From assembly GCA_035551475.1 (NCBI GenBank), contig DASZMX010000119.1, positions 1 through 50,516 on the forward strand: 50,516 bases of DNA, read 5' to 3'. The notes under the pieces were generated by a model. It saw only the letters and a program-made list of their open reading frames with translations. It was not told where the DNA came from and did no database searches. The position numbers were made by a program, and so were the translations under genes. Below are positions 18,152-25,214 of the stretch, in pieces (position 1 is the stretch's first letter; each line of letters begins with the position of its first letter). The DNA is from DASZMX01 sp035551475 (GTDB lineage Bacteria > Verrucomicrobiota > Verrucomicrobiia > Limisphaerales > Palsa-1400).

Positions 18152-18534
18152 TCGCGGACGCAGCGGTAAATCTTGTGGGCGGCGTTAATGTAAAATTTTT
18201 GCGAGACCGTGCGGGAAATCTGATGGGAAAAATTATTGTCGGCGCGTCCGTAACGCGCGGAGTAACCATTGTAAGCGTTGCGGGGATCATTCGCCGAGCT
18301 GAGGCCATACATCTCGCCGGGTTGCGTGCGCTCGGGCTCGACGGTCGCGGTTTGCACCTCGGTATAAACCCAAATCTCACCGCCTTGGCCGTCGGGAATT
18401 TGTTGGTCCGGCCGGCCCAGGATGGCCACGAGGTCCGAGGAAGATTCCCCGAGAAAAGCGCGCATCGTGGCATCGGTGGTGGCGCAACCGGCGGCCGCCC
18501 AAACGATCAGAAGCACGGCAAAAAACTTCTTCAT
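18148..18534 (-). CDS. Small outer-membrane-assembly-like lipoprotein (hypothetical)
   Basis: A 128-residue protein with a lipoprotein signal peptide MKKFFAVLLIVWAAAGC, where Cys17 follows AAG. The mature part contains GESSSDLVAILGRPDQQIPDGQGGEIWVY, which recalls the conserved core of SmpA/BamE/OmlA-type lipoproteins (short helix, then lGxPd, then a strand). No specific function can be assigned. ATG 18534 is used because it starts the signal peptide; an upstream start at 18549 adds five residues. It lies between the Lrp/AsnC gene (11 bases) and the YecD-like gene (4-base overlap). Confidence 0.75.
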   Translation of the reverse strand: MKKFFAVLLIVWAAAGCATTDATMRAFLGESSSDLVAILGRPDQQIPDGQGGEIWVYTEVQTATVEPERTQPGEMYGLSSANDPRNAYNGYSARYGRADNNFSHQISRTVSQKFYINAAHKIYRCVRE

Positions 18535-18545
18535 GACAGGCAGGT

Positions 18546-19025
18546 TCAAGGGCTGACCGCCAGGCGCTCCTCGTTTTTTTCCCTCGTGACGAGAATCCCC
18601 TGCTCTTTGTAAGGCTTGAGCATGAAATGCGTCGCGGTGGAAATGACGCCCTGGACAGTCGCCAGCTTTTCGGAGACAAATTGCGCGACGTTGCGCAGAT
18701 TTTTGCCCTCAACCACCACCAGCAGATCGTAGCCGCCGGACATGAGATAGCACGAGCGGACTTCATCGTATTTGGCGATGCGCTCCGCGAGACGGTCGAA
18801 CCCGCCGCCGCGTTCCGGGGTGATTTTCACTTCGATGACCGCGCGCACCGCGTCGATGCCCAGCTTTTCCTCATTGAGAACGGCGTGATAGCCAAGAATG
18901 GTCTGATCCGCCTCGTACGCTTTGATCCGCGCGGCAATTTCGGCCTCGGGCAGATTAAGCATGCGGGCGAGATGGCCGGCAGTGACGGCGGCGTTTTCCT
19001 GCAAACACTTGAGCAACGGTTCCAT
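18546..19025 (-). CDS. Lrp/AsnC family transcriptional regulator
   Basis: At 159 residues the length fits an Lrp/AsnC protein. An N-terminal winged helix (MEPLLKCLQENAAVTAGHLARML) precedes KAYEADQTILGYHAVLN and an effector-binding RAM domain with VIEVKITPERGGGFD and SCYLMSGGYDLLVVVEGKN, the usual ligand-pocket stretch. Such proteins sense amino acids or related small molecules and act as octamers. ATG 19025 is chosen since it begins the helix-turn-helix region. It is first in a three-gene minus-strand group and is 54 bases from the divergent MnmC-like gene, so it may control both. Confidence 0.9.
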   Translation of the reverse strand: MEPLLKCLQENAAVTAGHLARMLNLPEAEIAARIKAYEADQTILGYHAVLNEEKLGIDAVRAVIEVKITPERGGGFDRLAERIAKYDEVRSCYLMSGGYDLLVVVEGKNLRNVAQFVSEKLATVQGVISTATHFMLKPYKEQGILVTREKNEERLAVSP

Positions 19026-19079
19026 AAGCGAAGATTTACCATCGCGCGGAAAAGATAAAAAGGAGATAGTTCCGGCCTG

Positions 19080-19925
19080 ATGCAGGAAGCTTACCAAATT
19101 GTGCGGCTGGCCAACGGCACGCACAGCATCCACGCCGTCGCGGAACGCGAAACATTTCATCCGGTGATCGGCCCCGTGGCCGAGGCCGAGGCGCTGTATG
19201 TCAAACAATTGAACCTGCGGGAACGCCTCGCCGCGTCGGCCGGCGAGTTCGTCATCTGGGACGTGGGCCTCGGGTCGGCGGCGAACGTCCTGACAGCGGT
19301 GCGGGCGACGCGCGATTTGGCGCCGCGGCTGCGGATCATCAGCTTCGACCGGACGCTGGGGCCGTTGCAATTCGCGCTGGAGCATGCCGATGAATTGGGG
19401 TTTATCGCCGGCTACGAGCGTCAATTAAAAGAATTGCTGGAGCAAGGGCGGTCCCATTTTGAAAACGTCACATGGGAAATGCGCCTCGGAGATTTCCCCG
19501 CGCGGGTGCGCGCCGCGCGCGAGGAGCCGCCGCCGCACGCGATATTCTTCGACGCCTTCTCGCCGGCGAAAAATCCGGCGATGTGGAGCGCGCCGTTGTT
19601 CGCCGATCTGTTCCGGCAATTGGATCCCGCCCGTCCGTGCGCGATGCCGACGTATTCGCGCAGCACCATGCTGCGGGTGACATTGTTGCTGGCCGGATTT
19701 TACGTCGGCGTCGGCCACGCCACCGGCGAAAAAGAAGAGACCACAATGGCGGCGAACGATCTGGCGCTGCTCGCCGAACCTTTGCGGCGGGATTGGCTAA
19801 CCCGCGCCCGCCGCTCACGCAGCGCGGAGCCAATGTGGGAGCCCGTTTATCGCCAAGCGCCGCTCTCGGCGGAAACGTGGGAGCGGCTGGAAAATTGCCA
19901 CCAGTTTCAAGCCGAAAAAGGCTGA
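19080..19925 (+). CDS. MnmC-like (DUF752) SAM-dependent methyltransferase
   Basis: A 281-residue protein homologous to the methyltransferase half of MnmC, which completes the 5-methylaminomethyl side chain at wobble uridine 34 of tRNA. VIWDVGLGSAANVL near 60 is the SAM-binding loop, and AIFFDAFSPAKNPAMW near 152 is the diagnostic DAFSPxxNPxmW motif. FHPVIGPVAEAEALYV near 25 corresponds to the substrate-side segment. The FAD-dependent oxidase half of the E. coli enzyme is absent, as in many monofunctional versions. AAGGAG lies about 14 bases upstream of the ATG. Confidence 0.88.
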   Translation: MQEAYQIVRLANGTHSIHAVAERETFHPVIGPVAEAEALYVKQLNLRERLAASAGEFVIWDVGLGSAANVLTAVRATRDLAPRLRIISFDRTLGPLQFALEHADELGFIAGYERQLKELLEQGRSHFENVTWEMRLGDFPARVRAAREEPPPHAIFFDAFSPAKNPAMWSAPLFADLFRQLDPARPCAMPTYSRSTMLRVTLLLAGFYVGVGHATGEKEETTMAANDLALLAEPLRRDWLTRARRSRSAEPMWEPVYRQAPLSAETWERLENCHQFQAEKG

Positions 19926-19942
19926 ATCCTTCGCGGAAGGAA

Positions 19943-21394
19943 ATGAAACGAAAAGTTGCAGCGTATTGGGCCGTCACGATGGCGCTCCTGATCATCGCCT
20001 TGTTCTTTGGAACGATGCGGTGGGGCGCCAAGGCGCGTTTGACCCATTACCGCCAGCAACTCGGCGCCACTGGCCAGACTTTGGAGGTAGAGCAGCTGGC
20101 GCCTGTCTGGCCCGACAACGACGCCATCGCGGCCGCCCGAATGGTGCGCGAGGCCAGTACTCTCGCGCGATCCATCTATGGAGAAGTTTCGTCCATGAAA
20201 CCCCTGGGGCCAGGGCGGGCGCGCGTGGCCTGGCGTCAGCGGGAATTGCGCGAACAAATAATTTACGGGCAGCCGCCGACCAATATCTGGCCGTTGGTTC
20301 AGGGGGCGCTGGCCGGTGAGCAAGACCAGATTGCGCGGTTCCGCGGCGCCCTCGCGCGCGGCATTCACTTGCAGGTGGATTACCGTTGGCTCAATGCGAA
20401 TATTGACTCGTTGGAGGCGCTTAAACTGGCAACCGTCATGATGCAAGCGGCGGCGCTGGCCACTCTGCACGACGGAAACGCCTCCGAAGCCCTGTTGGAC
20501 TTGCGCGCAGAAATGCGGCTGGCCCGGATCGGTGGGGAAATTCCCGTGATCGTTTACCAACTCGTAGGCTATGCTTGCGCCGCCATTGCCTTCAACGATG
20601 ACTGGGAAGCCTTGCAGTTTCCCGACTGGTCCGAGGAGCAACTGGCCGAATTGCAGGAAGACTGGGAAACCATGGATTGGCTGCCGGGCGCGCGGAAAAG
20701 CCTGGAGATGACACGGGCGCGAAGTCCAATTATTTTCCATAATTACCGGAACGCGAACGGGCCGGAATGGATGCGAAACGACCTCGACCAAATTCCCGGG
20801 TTGTCCAATATCTGGCAGAAAACGGTCCAGGATCCCGGCGCCGGAGCGGGAACGTTTCTGGATCGCTATCCCCGCTTTTGGCTTTGGAAATGGGCCTGGT
20901 CGTATGACGACGAGCGGCATTATGATGAGATGCTGGGTCAGTCCATCGTTGCCTTGCAAAGCGAAGGAAAAATCCTGCCCACGCCGCCCGACCCGGACGT
21001 TCCAGTTCGGAACCGCGCCTTTGGAACCGCTGCCAGCGCACCGACCATCACGCGATTTGTGCAAAAAGCATTCCGCGCGCAGACCATGTCCGAAATGATG
21101 ACCGCAGGCATTGCGCTCGAGCGTTTTCGGCGGCAAACAGGAAAATATCCAAAGTCTTTGGCAGAGTTGGTCCCACGATATTTGAAGCGAGTTCCCAAAG
21201 ATTATATGGATGGAGGAGAGTTGCGGTACCGTCTTCGGACTGATGGGACTCTTCTGCTTTATTCCGTGGGGAGCGATGGCAAGGACGACGGCGGCAATCC
21301 GCTGCCTCCCAAATGGCAAGGCACGAATTTTTTCCTGGGGCGCGATTTGGTCTGGCCGAGCCCCGCCGACGAGCCCCCGCGCATTGTCAATTAA
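19943..21394 (+). CDS. Exported/anchored protein with GspG-like C-terminal tail, function unknown
   Basis: This 483-residue protein starts with a positive N-terminus and a hydrophobic segment (residues 5-25, VAAYWAVTMALLIIALFFG) that is either a signal anchor or an uncleaved signal. The body is mostly helical, Trp-rich and unlike anything I can name. The C-terminal 90 residues (ALERFRRQTGKYPKSLAELVPRYL, then LLYSVGSDGKDDGG) resemble the pilin-like end of type II secretion pseudopilin GspG, including its calcium-binding-type loop. ATG 19943 has GGAAGGA directly upstream. The frame stays open far upstream inside the methyltransferase gene but that part is a shadow. Its stop codon interlocks with that of gatA. 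Confidence 0.72.
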   Translation: MKRKVAAYWAVTMALLIIALFFGTMRWGAKARLTHYRQQLGATGQTLEVEQLAPVWPDNDAIAAARMVREASTLARSIYGEVSSMKPLGPGRARVAWRQRELREQIIYGQPPTNIWPLVQGALAGEQDQIARFRGALARGIHLQVDYRWLNANIDSLEALKLATVMMQAAALATLHDGNASEALLDLRAEMRLARIGGEIPVIVYQLVGYACAAIAFNDDWEALQFPDWSEEQLAELQEDWETMDWLPGARKSLEMTRARSPIIFHNYRNANGPEWMRNDLDQIPGLSNIWQKTVQDPGAGAGTFLDRYPRFWLWKWAWSYDDERHYDEMLGQSIVALQSEGKILPTPPDPDVPVRNRAFGTAASAPTITRFVQKAFRAQTMSEMMTAGIALERFRRQTGKYPKSLAELVPRYLKRVPKDYMDGGELRYRLRTDGTLLLYSVGSDGKDDGGNPLPPKWQGTNFFLGRDLVWPSPADEPPRIVN

Positions 21395-22863
21395 ACGGGG
21401 GCGGACTCTTTATGCCACGCGGTCGCTTGCTCGTAGGCGTGGGCGAGTTTGAGGAGGGTTTCTTCCCCGAAAGGTTTGCCAAGGAGCTGGACGCCGATGG
21501 GCAGTTTGGGCGAAGCGGTGAAACCGCACGGCAGGCTGAGGCCCGGGATGCCGGCGAGGTTGCAGGAGATGGTGAAAATATCCGAGAGATACATCTGCAA
21601 CGGATCGTCGGCTTTTTCGCCGACCTTGAAGGCGGGCGTGGGCGTGGTGGGCGTGATGATGGCATCCACCTTTTCAAAGGCCTGGAGGAAATCGCGGCGA
21701 ATGAGCGTGCGGACTTTTTGGGCGCGCAAATAATAGGCGTCGTGATAGCCGCTGCTCAGGACGTAGGTTCCGAGAATGATGCGGCGCTTGACCTCCGGGC
21801 CGAAACCGGCGCCGCGCGTCTTGGCATACATGTCGGCGGGATCCGCGCCGTCCACGCGCCGGCCGTAACGCACGCCGTCGAAGCGGGCGAGGTTCGCGCT
21901 GGCTTCCGCCGTGGCGACGATATAGTAGGTGGCGACGGCGTAATCCGTATGCGGCAGGGAAACTTCCACGATCTCCGCGCCGAGCTTTTCAAATTGCTTG
22001 ACAGCCGCATGCGTGGCGGCCGCCACTTCCGGGTCCAGGCCGCCGATCATGTATTCGCGCGCGAGGCCGATTCTCAGCCCTTTGATCTGGCCGTTGAGGG
22101 CGCCCAGGTAATCCGGCGCCGGACGCGGCACGCTGGTGGAATCCTTGGCATCATGTCCGCCAATAACGCCCAGCACCGTGGCGGCGTCGCGCACATCTTT
22201 GGTAAAAGGCCCGATTTGATCGAGGGACGAGGCAAAGGCGACCAAGCCAAAACGCGACACGCAACCGTAGGTGGGCTTGAGCCCGACGCAGCCGCACAAG
22301 GCCGCCGGCTGGCGAATGGAGCCGCCGGTGTCCGAACCCAGCGACGCAATGCATTCGTGCGCCGCCACCGCCGCGGCGGAACCGCCGGATGAACCGCCCG
22401 CAATGCGCGAGGTGTCCCACGGATTGCGCGTCGTGACAAATGCCGAATTCTCCGTGGAGCTGCCCATCGCGAATTCGTCCATGTTCAAGCGCCCAAAAAC
22501 CACCGCCCCGGCTTGTTGCAACCGGGTTACGACCGTCGCGTCGTAGGGGGAAATGAATTGGCCGAGAATTTTCGAGCCGCAATTGAGCGGTTGCCCGCGC
22601 ACGGCCAGCACATCCTTCACGGCGATGGGAATGCCAAGCAGCGGCTTCTCGTGGAAGCTCGCGCCGGCGGCAATCTGCCGGTCCGCCGCCTCGGCCTGCG
22701 CCAGCGCGTCGGAACCGTCAAGACTAATAAAAGCATGGATGGAGCCGTCCACCCGCTCGATCTGGCTGAGGCAGGACTGCATCAACTCGCGCGCGGAGAT
22801 TTGGCGCGACGACAATTGGGCGGCCAATTGGGAAATGGTGGCCTCGTGAAGGGCGGCAGGCAT
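21391..22863 (-). CDS. gatA: Aspartyl/glutamyl-tRNA amidotransferase subunit A
   Basis: At 490 residues this is full-length GatA, the amidase that liberates ammonia from glutamine for converting Glu-tRNA(Gln) or Asp-tRNA(Asn) to the amide form. The Ser-cisSer-Lys triad is intact: Lys83 in IPIAVKD, Ser158 in GGSSGGSAAA and Ser182 in GSDTGGSIRQPA. gatC ends three bases upstream in the same transcript; gatB is not in the window. The last four bases overlap the stop of the convergent GspG-tailed gene. Confidence 0.97.
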   Translation of the reverse strand: MPAALHEATISQLAAQLSSRQISARELMQSCLSQIERVDGSIHAFISLDGSDALAQAEAADRQIAAGASFHEKPLLGIPIAVKDVLAVRGQPLNCGSKILGQFISPYDATVVTRLQQAGAVVFGRLNMDEFAMGSSTENSAFVTTRNPWDTSRIAGGSSGGSAAAVAAHECIASLGSDTGGSIRQPAALCGCVGLKPTYGCVSRFGLVAFASSLDQIGPFTKDVRDAATVLGVIGGHDAKDSTSVPRPAPDYLGALNGQIKGLRIGLAREYMIGGLDPEVAAATHAAVKQFEKLGAEIVEVSLPHTDYAVATYYIVATAEASANLARFDGVRYGRRVDGADPADMYAKTRGAGFGPEVKRRIILGTYVLSSGYHDAYYLRAQKVRTLIRRDFLQAFEKVDAIITPTTPTPAFKVGEKADDPLQMYLSDIFTISCNLAGIPGLSLPCGFTASPKLPIGVQLLGKPFGEETLLKLAHAYEQATAWHKESAPV

Positions 22864-22865
22864 GG

Positions 22866-23150
22866 TTATTCGACGATTTTCGGGACCAGAAAGAGTCCGT
22901 TGGCTTTCGCCGGGGCGTTGCGCAGCGCCTCGTCCTGGCTCAGACCCGGCCGAACTTCATCGGGGCGAAAGACGTTCACGAGCGGCACGGCGTGGGCGGT
23001 GGGCTCAATGTTGGTGACGTCCAATTCGCTCAGTTTCTCGATGTAGCCGATGATGTGCGAAAGTTGCTGCCCAAACTTTTCCTCCTCGGCCGGAGTGAGG
23101 GCAATGCGCGCGAGATGGGCGACGTATTTGATGTCGAAATCGGAGGCCAT
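22866..23150 (-). CDS. gatC: Aspartyl/glutamyl-tRNA amidotransferase subunit C
   Basis: A 94-residue GatC, the small subunit that wraps around GatA and stabilises its contact with GatB. Typical are IKYVAHLARIALTPAEEEKF, LSHIIGYIEKLSELD, PTAHAVPL and the C-terminal FLVPKIVE. ATG 23150 is chosen because ten residues later the conserved helix starts; it has a GGA-rich stretch and follows ptsH by only eight bases. Gene order ptsH-gatC-gatA points to one transcript. Confidence 0.95.
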   Translation of the reverse strand: MASDFDIKYVAHLARIALTPAEEEKFGQQLSHIIGYIEKLSELDVTNIEPTAHAVPLVNVFRPDEVRPGLSQDEALRNAPAKANGLFLVPKIVE

Positions 23151-23158
23151 GGAAAAAT

Positions 23159-23458
23159 TCAATCCTCGTCGAACTTGCGCTTGATGAGCGCCTCCAACTC
23201 GGCCAGCGCCTCCTGACAATCCTCCCCTTCGCAGTGCACGGTCAATTTGCTGCCGGGTCCGGCGGCGAGCATCATGAGGCCCATGATGCTTTTGCCGTTG
23301 ATTTGCTCGCCGTCTTTTTCCACCAGAATATTGCAGGAGAACCGGTTGGCAATCTTGACAAAGGAAGCAGCGGGCCGGGCGTGAATGCCCTGCTTGTTCA
23401 AAACCGTAAATTCGCGATGGCTGACGGATTTGCCCCCCGTCTTTTTGGCGCTGCTCAT
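23159..23458 (-). CDS. ptsH: HPr phosphocarrier protein
   Basis: A 99-residue HPr. The phosphorylatable His26 lies in KQGIHARPAASF, and the regulatory Ser57 in NGKSIMGLMMLAAGPGS. Both sites of classical HPr are present, so it could be phosphorylated by enzyme I and by HPr kinase. An N-terminal extension of about 12 residues precedes the usual start, and the acidic tail EALIKRKFDED is slightly long. ATG 23458 is the first ATG; an upstream TTG is unlikely. The adjacent hprK gene, with no enzyme I or permease in view, suggests a mainly regulatory role. Confidence 0.95.
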   Translation of the reverse strand: MSSAKKTGGKSVSHREFTVLNKQGIHARPAASFVKIANRFSCNILVEKDGEQINGKSIMGLMMLAAGPGSKLTVHCEGEDCQEALAELEALIKRKFDED

Positions 23459-23523
23459 CAGCGAATTATGTTGAAGGGCGAAGGGTGTCTTTGCCAATGA
23501 AAATCGTGGAAAACTATTATAGG

Positions 23524-24471
23524 CTACATTTTCCGGCTGCCGGCCATCTGGGCAATGAGACGGTCGTTCAGCTCTTTCGCAGGATTGTGCCCGGCATTTT
23601 TCAGCTTGATCTGGAACGCCGCCACTTCAATCAAGCGCGCGAGATCGCGGCCCGGGCGAACCGGGATGATGATGTGCGGAATGGGCACGCCGAGAATTTT
23701 GACGAATTCCTGTTCCATGCCGACGCGATCGACGTCCGGAACGTCCTCCCAGGTTTTGAGCGTCACGACGAGGTTGAGCGATTTCTCGCCGCGAATGCTG
23801 CGGACGCCAAACATCGACGCCACATTGATGATGCCGATGCCGCGAACTTCCATGTGATTGCGCGTGGTCTCTGGGCTCGTGCCGATGATCTGGCGGCCAT
23901 CGATCAACGTCACGCGCGTGGCATCGTCGGACACGAGGCTGTAACCGCGCTCGATCAATGCCAGCACGCTTTCGCTTTTGCCAATGCCGCTTTCGCCGCG
24001 GATCATCACGCCAATGCCGAGGATGTCCACCATGCTGCCCATTTCCATGCCCTTCGGCGCGAAGAACATCTCCAGGGCGAGGGTGGCGAGATTGATGAAC
24101 TTCATCGTAATCAACGGCGTGACGAAGATTGGCACCTGGGCTTTTTCCGCTTCGCGCAGGAAAACGCGGTCCGGAGATTGGCCGCGCGAGAAAATAACGC
24201 CGGGAATTTTGTATGATAGCAAATTGGAATAACGGTTCTGGCGCTCCTCCGGCGGAAGCGTCTTGAGAAAGGACTTCTCGGCATTGCCAATAATTTGCAG
24301 GCGGCGATTGGCAAAATAACGCGTGAATCCAGCCAGCGCGAGGCCGGGACGGTTGACGGTGGGCTCGCGGATGATGCGCTTGAGTCCGGTGGCGCCGGCT
24401 ACGAGGCGCAAGCCCAGGCTGGGGGCGCGCTCGGTGTAAAATCGCTCAACGGTGAGGGTGTCGCGTTGCAT
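23524..24471 (-). CDS. hprK: HPr kinase/phosphorylase
   Basis: At 315 residues this is full-length HprK, which phosphorylates HPr on the regulatory serine and can remove that phosphate. The P-loop GESGIGKS is at 159-166, SDDATRV supplies the catalytic Asp, and MEVRGIGIINVASMFG is the family signature. The short segment before the P-loop that normally reads IHGxLVDI here reads EMGSMVDI, so the conserved His is Met. The N-terminal DRTGG-like domain with TGLKRIIREPTVNRPGLALAGF is present. lptB ends six bases upstream in the same direction. Confidence 0.95.
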   Translation of the reverse strand: MQRDTLTVERFYTERAPSLGLRLVAGATGLKRIIREPTVNRPGLALAGFTRYFANRRLQIIGNAEKSFLKTLPPEERQNRYSNLLSYKIPGVIFSRGQSPDRVFLREAEKAQVPIFVTPLITMKFINLATLALEMFFAPKGMEMGSMVDILGIGVMIRGESGIGKSESVLALIERGYSLVSDDATRVTLIDGRQIIGTSPETTRNHMEVRGIGIINVASMFGVRSIRGEKSLNLVVTLKTWEDVPDVDRVGMEQEFVKILGVPIPHIIIPVRPGRDLARLIEVAAFQIKLKNAGHNPAKELNDRLIAQMAGSRKM

Positions 24472-24477
24472 GGGTTG

Positions 24478-25203
24478 CTAGAGGTTGAAGTCCGGCCCGA
24501 GATAAATTTCGCGGGCCTTGGGATCGTTGATCATTTCCGGGCCGCCGCCTTCGTAAACGATGGCCCCGTGATAAATAAGATATGCCCGATCCACCAACTT
24601 CAGCGTCTCGCGCACATTATGATCGGTGATGAGGACGCCGAGGCCGCGCTCCTTGAGGCGGCGGACAATCTTCTGCACTTCGTAAACCGCAATGGGATCG
24701 ATGCCGCTAAACGGCTCGTCGAGCAAAAGCAATTTGGGGCTGGTCACGAGGGCGCGGGTGATTTCGAGGCGGCGCTTTTCCCCGCCGCTCAACGTGTACG
24801 CCTTACTCCGTGCGAGCCGGGTCAAATCCAGTTCGTCCAGCAACGATTTGAGGCGCAAACTGCGTTCGCTCGCGGACAGGGAGCACGTCTCCAGGATGGC
24901 CAGAATATTCTGCTCGACCGTGAGCTTGCGAAAAACCGACGGCTCTTGTGTCAAGTATCCAATGCCGAGGCGCGCGCGCTGGTGCATGGGCAGCGGCGTG
25001 ATCTTGCTCTCTTGAAAGGCGACCGCGCCCTCGTCGGGCTTCACGATGCCAACCACCATGTTAAAGGTCGTGGTTTTGCCCGCGCCATTGGGCCCCAGCA
25101 AGCCGACGATTTCACCCGCTCCGACGTGGATCGAAACGCCATTGACCACGCGGCGCTCGTTGTATTCCTTGACCAGGTTTTCCGTTGTCAAAAGCGTTGC
25201 CAT
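24478..25203 (-). CDS. lptB: LPS export ABC transporter ATP-binding protein LptB
   Basis: A 241-residue cytoplasmic ATPase of the Lpt machine that pulls lipopolysaccharide from the inner membrane. Walker A GPNGAGKT is at 37-44, the signature LSGGEKRRLEI near 138, and Walker B LLLLDEPFSGIDPIAV near 155. LTQEPSVFRKLTVEQNI and GVLITDHNVRETL are characteristic of LptB. ATG 25203 is chosen as the first ATG before the conserved LTTENLVKEY. It follows the OstA-like gene by 11 bases. The membrane partners LptF/G are not in the window. Confidence 0.96.
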   Translation of the reverse strand: MATLLTTENLVKEYNERRVVNGVSIHVGAGEIVGLLGPNGAGKTTTFNMVVGIVKPDEGAVAFQESKITPLPMHQRARLGIGYLTQEPSVFRKLTVEQNILAILETCSLSASERSLRLKSLLDELDLTRLARSKAYTLSGGEKRRLEITRALVTSPKLLLLDEPFSGIDPIAVYEVQKIVRRLKERGLGVLITDHNVRETLKLVDRAYLIYHGAIVYEGGGPEMINDPKAREIYLGPDFNL

Positions 25204-25214
25204 ACGCGCGCCGA

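Noticed and set aside
19472..19942. Long open frame upstream of the GspG-tailed gene, continuing in the same frame
   Set aside because: It lies inside the MnmC-like gene in another frame, is arginine/alanine-rich shadow sequence, and ATG 19943 has a good ribosome binding site.
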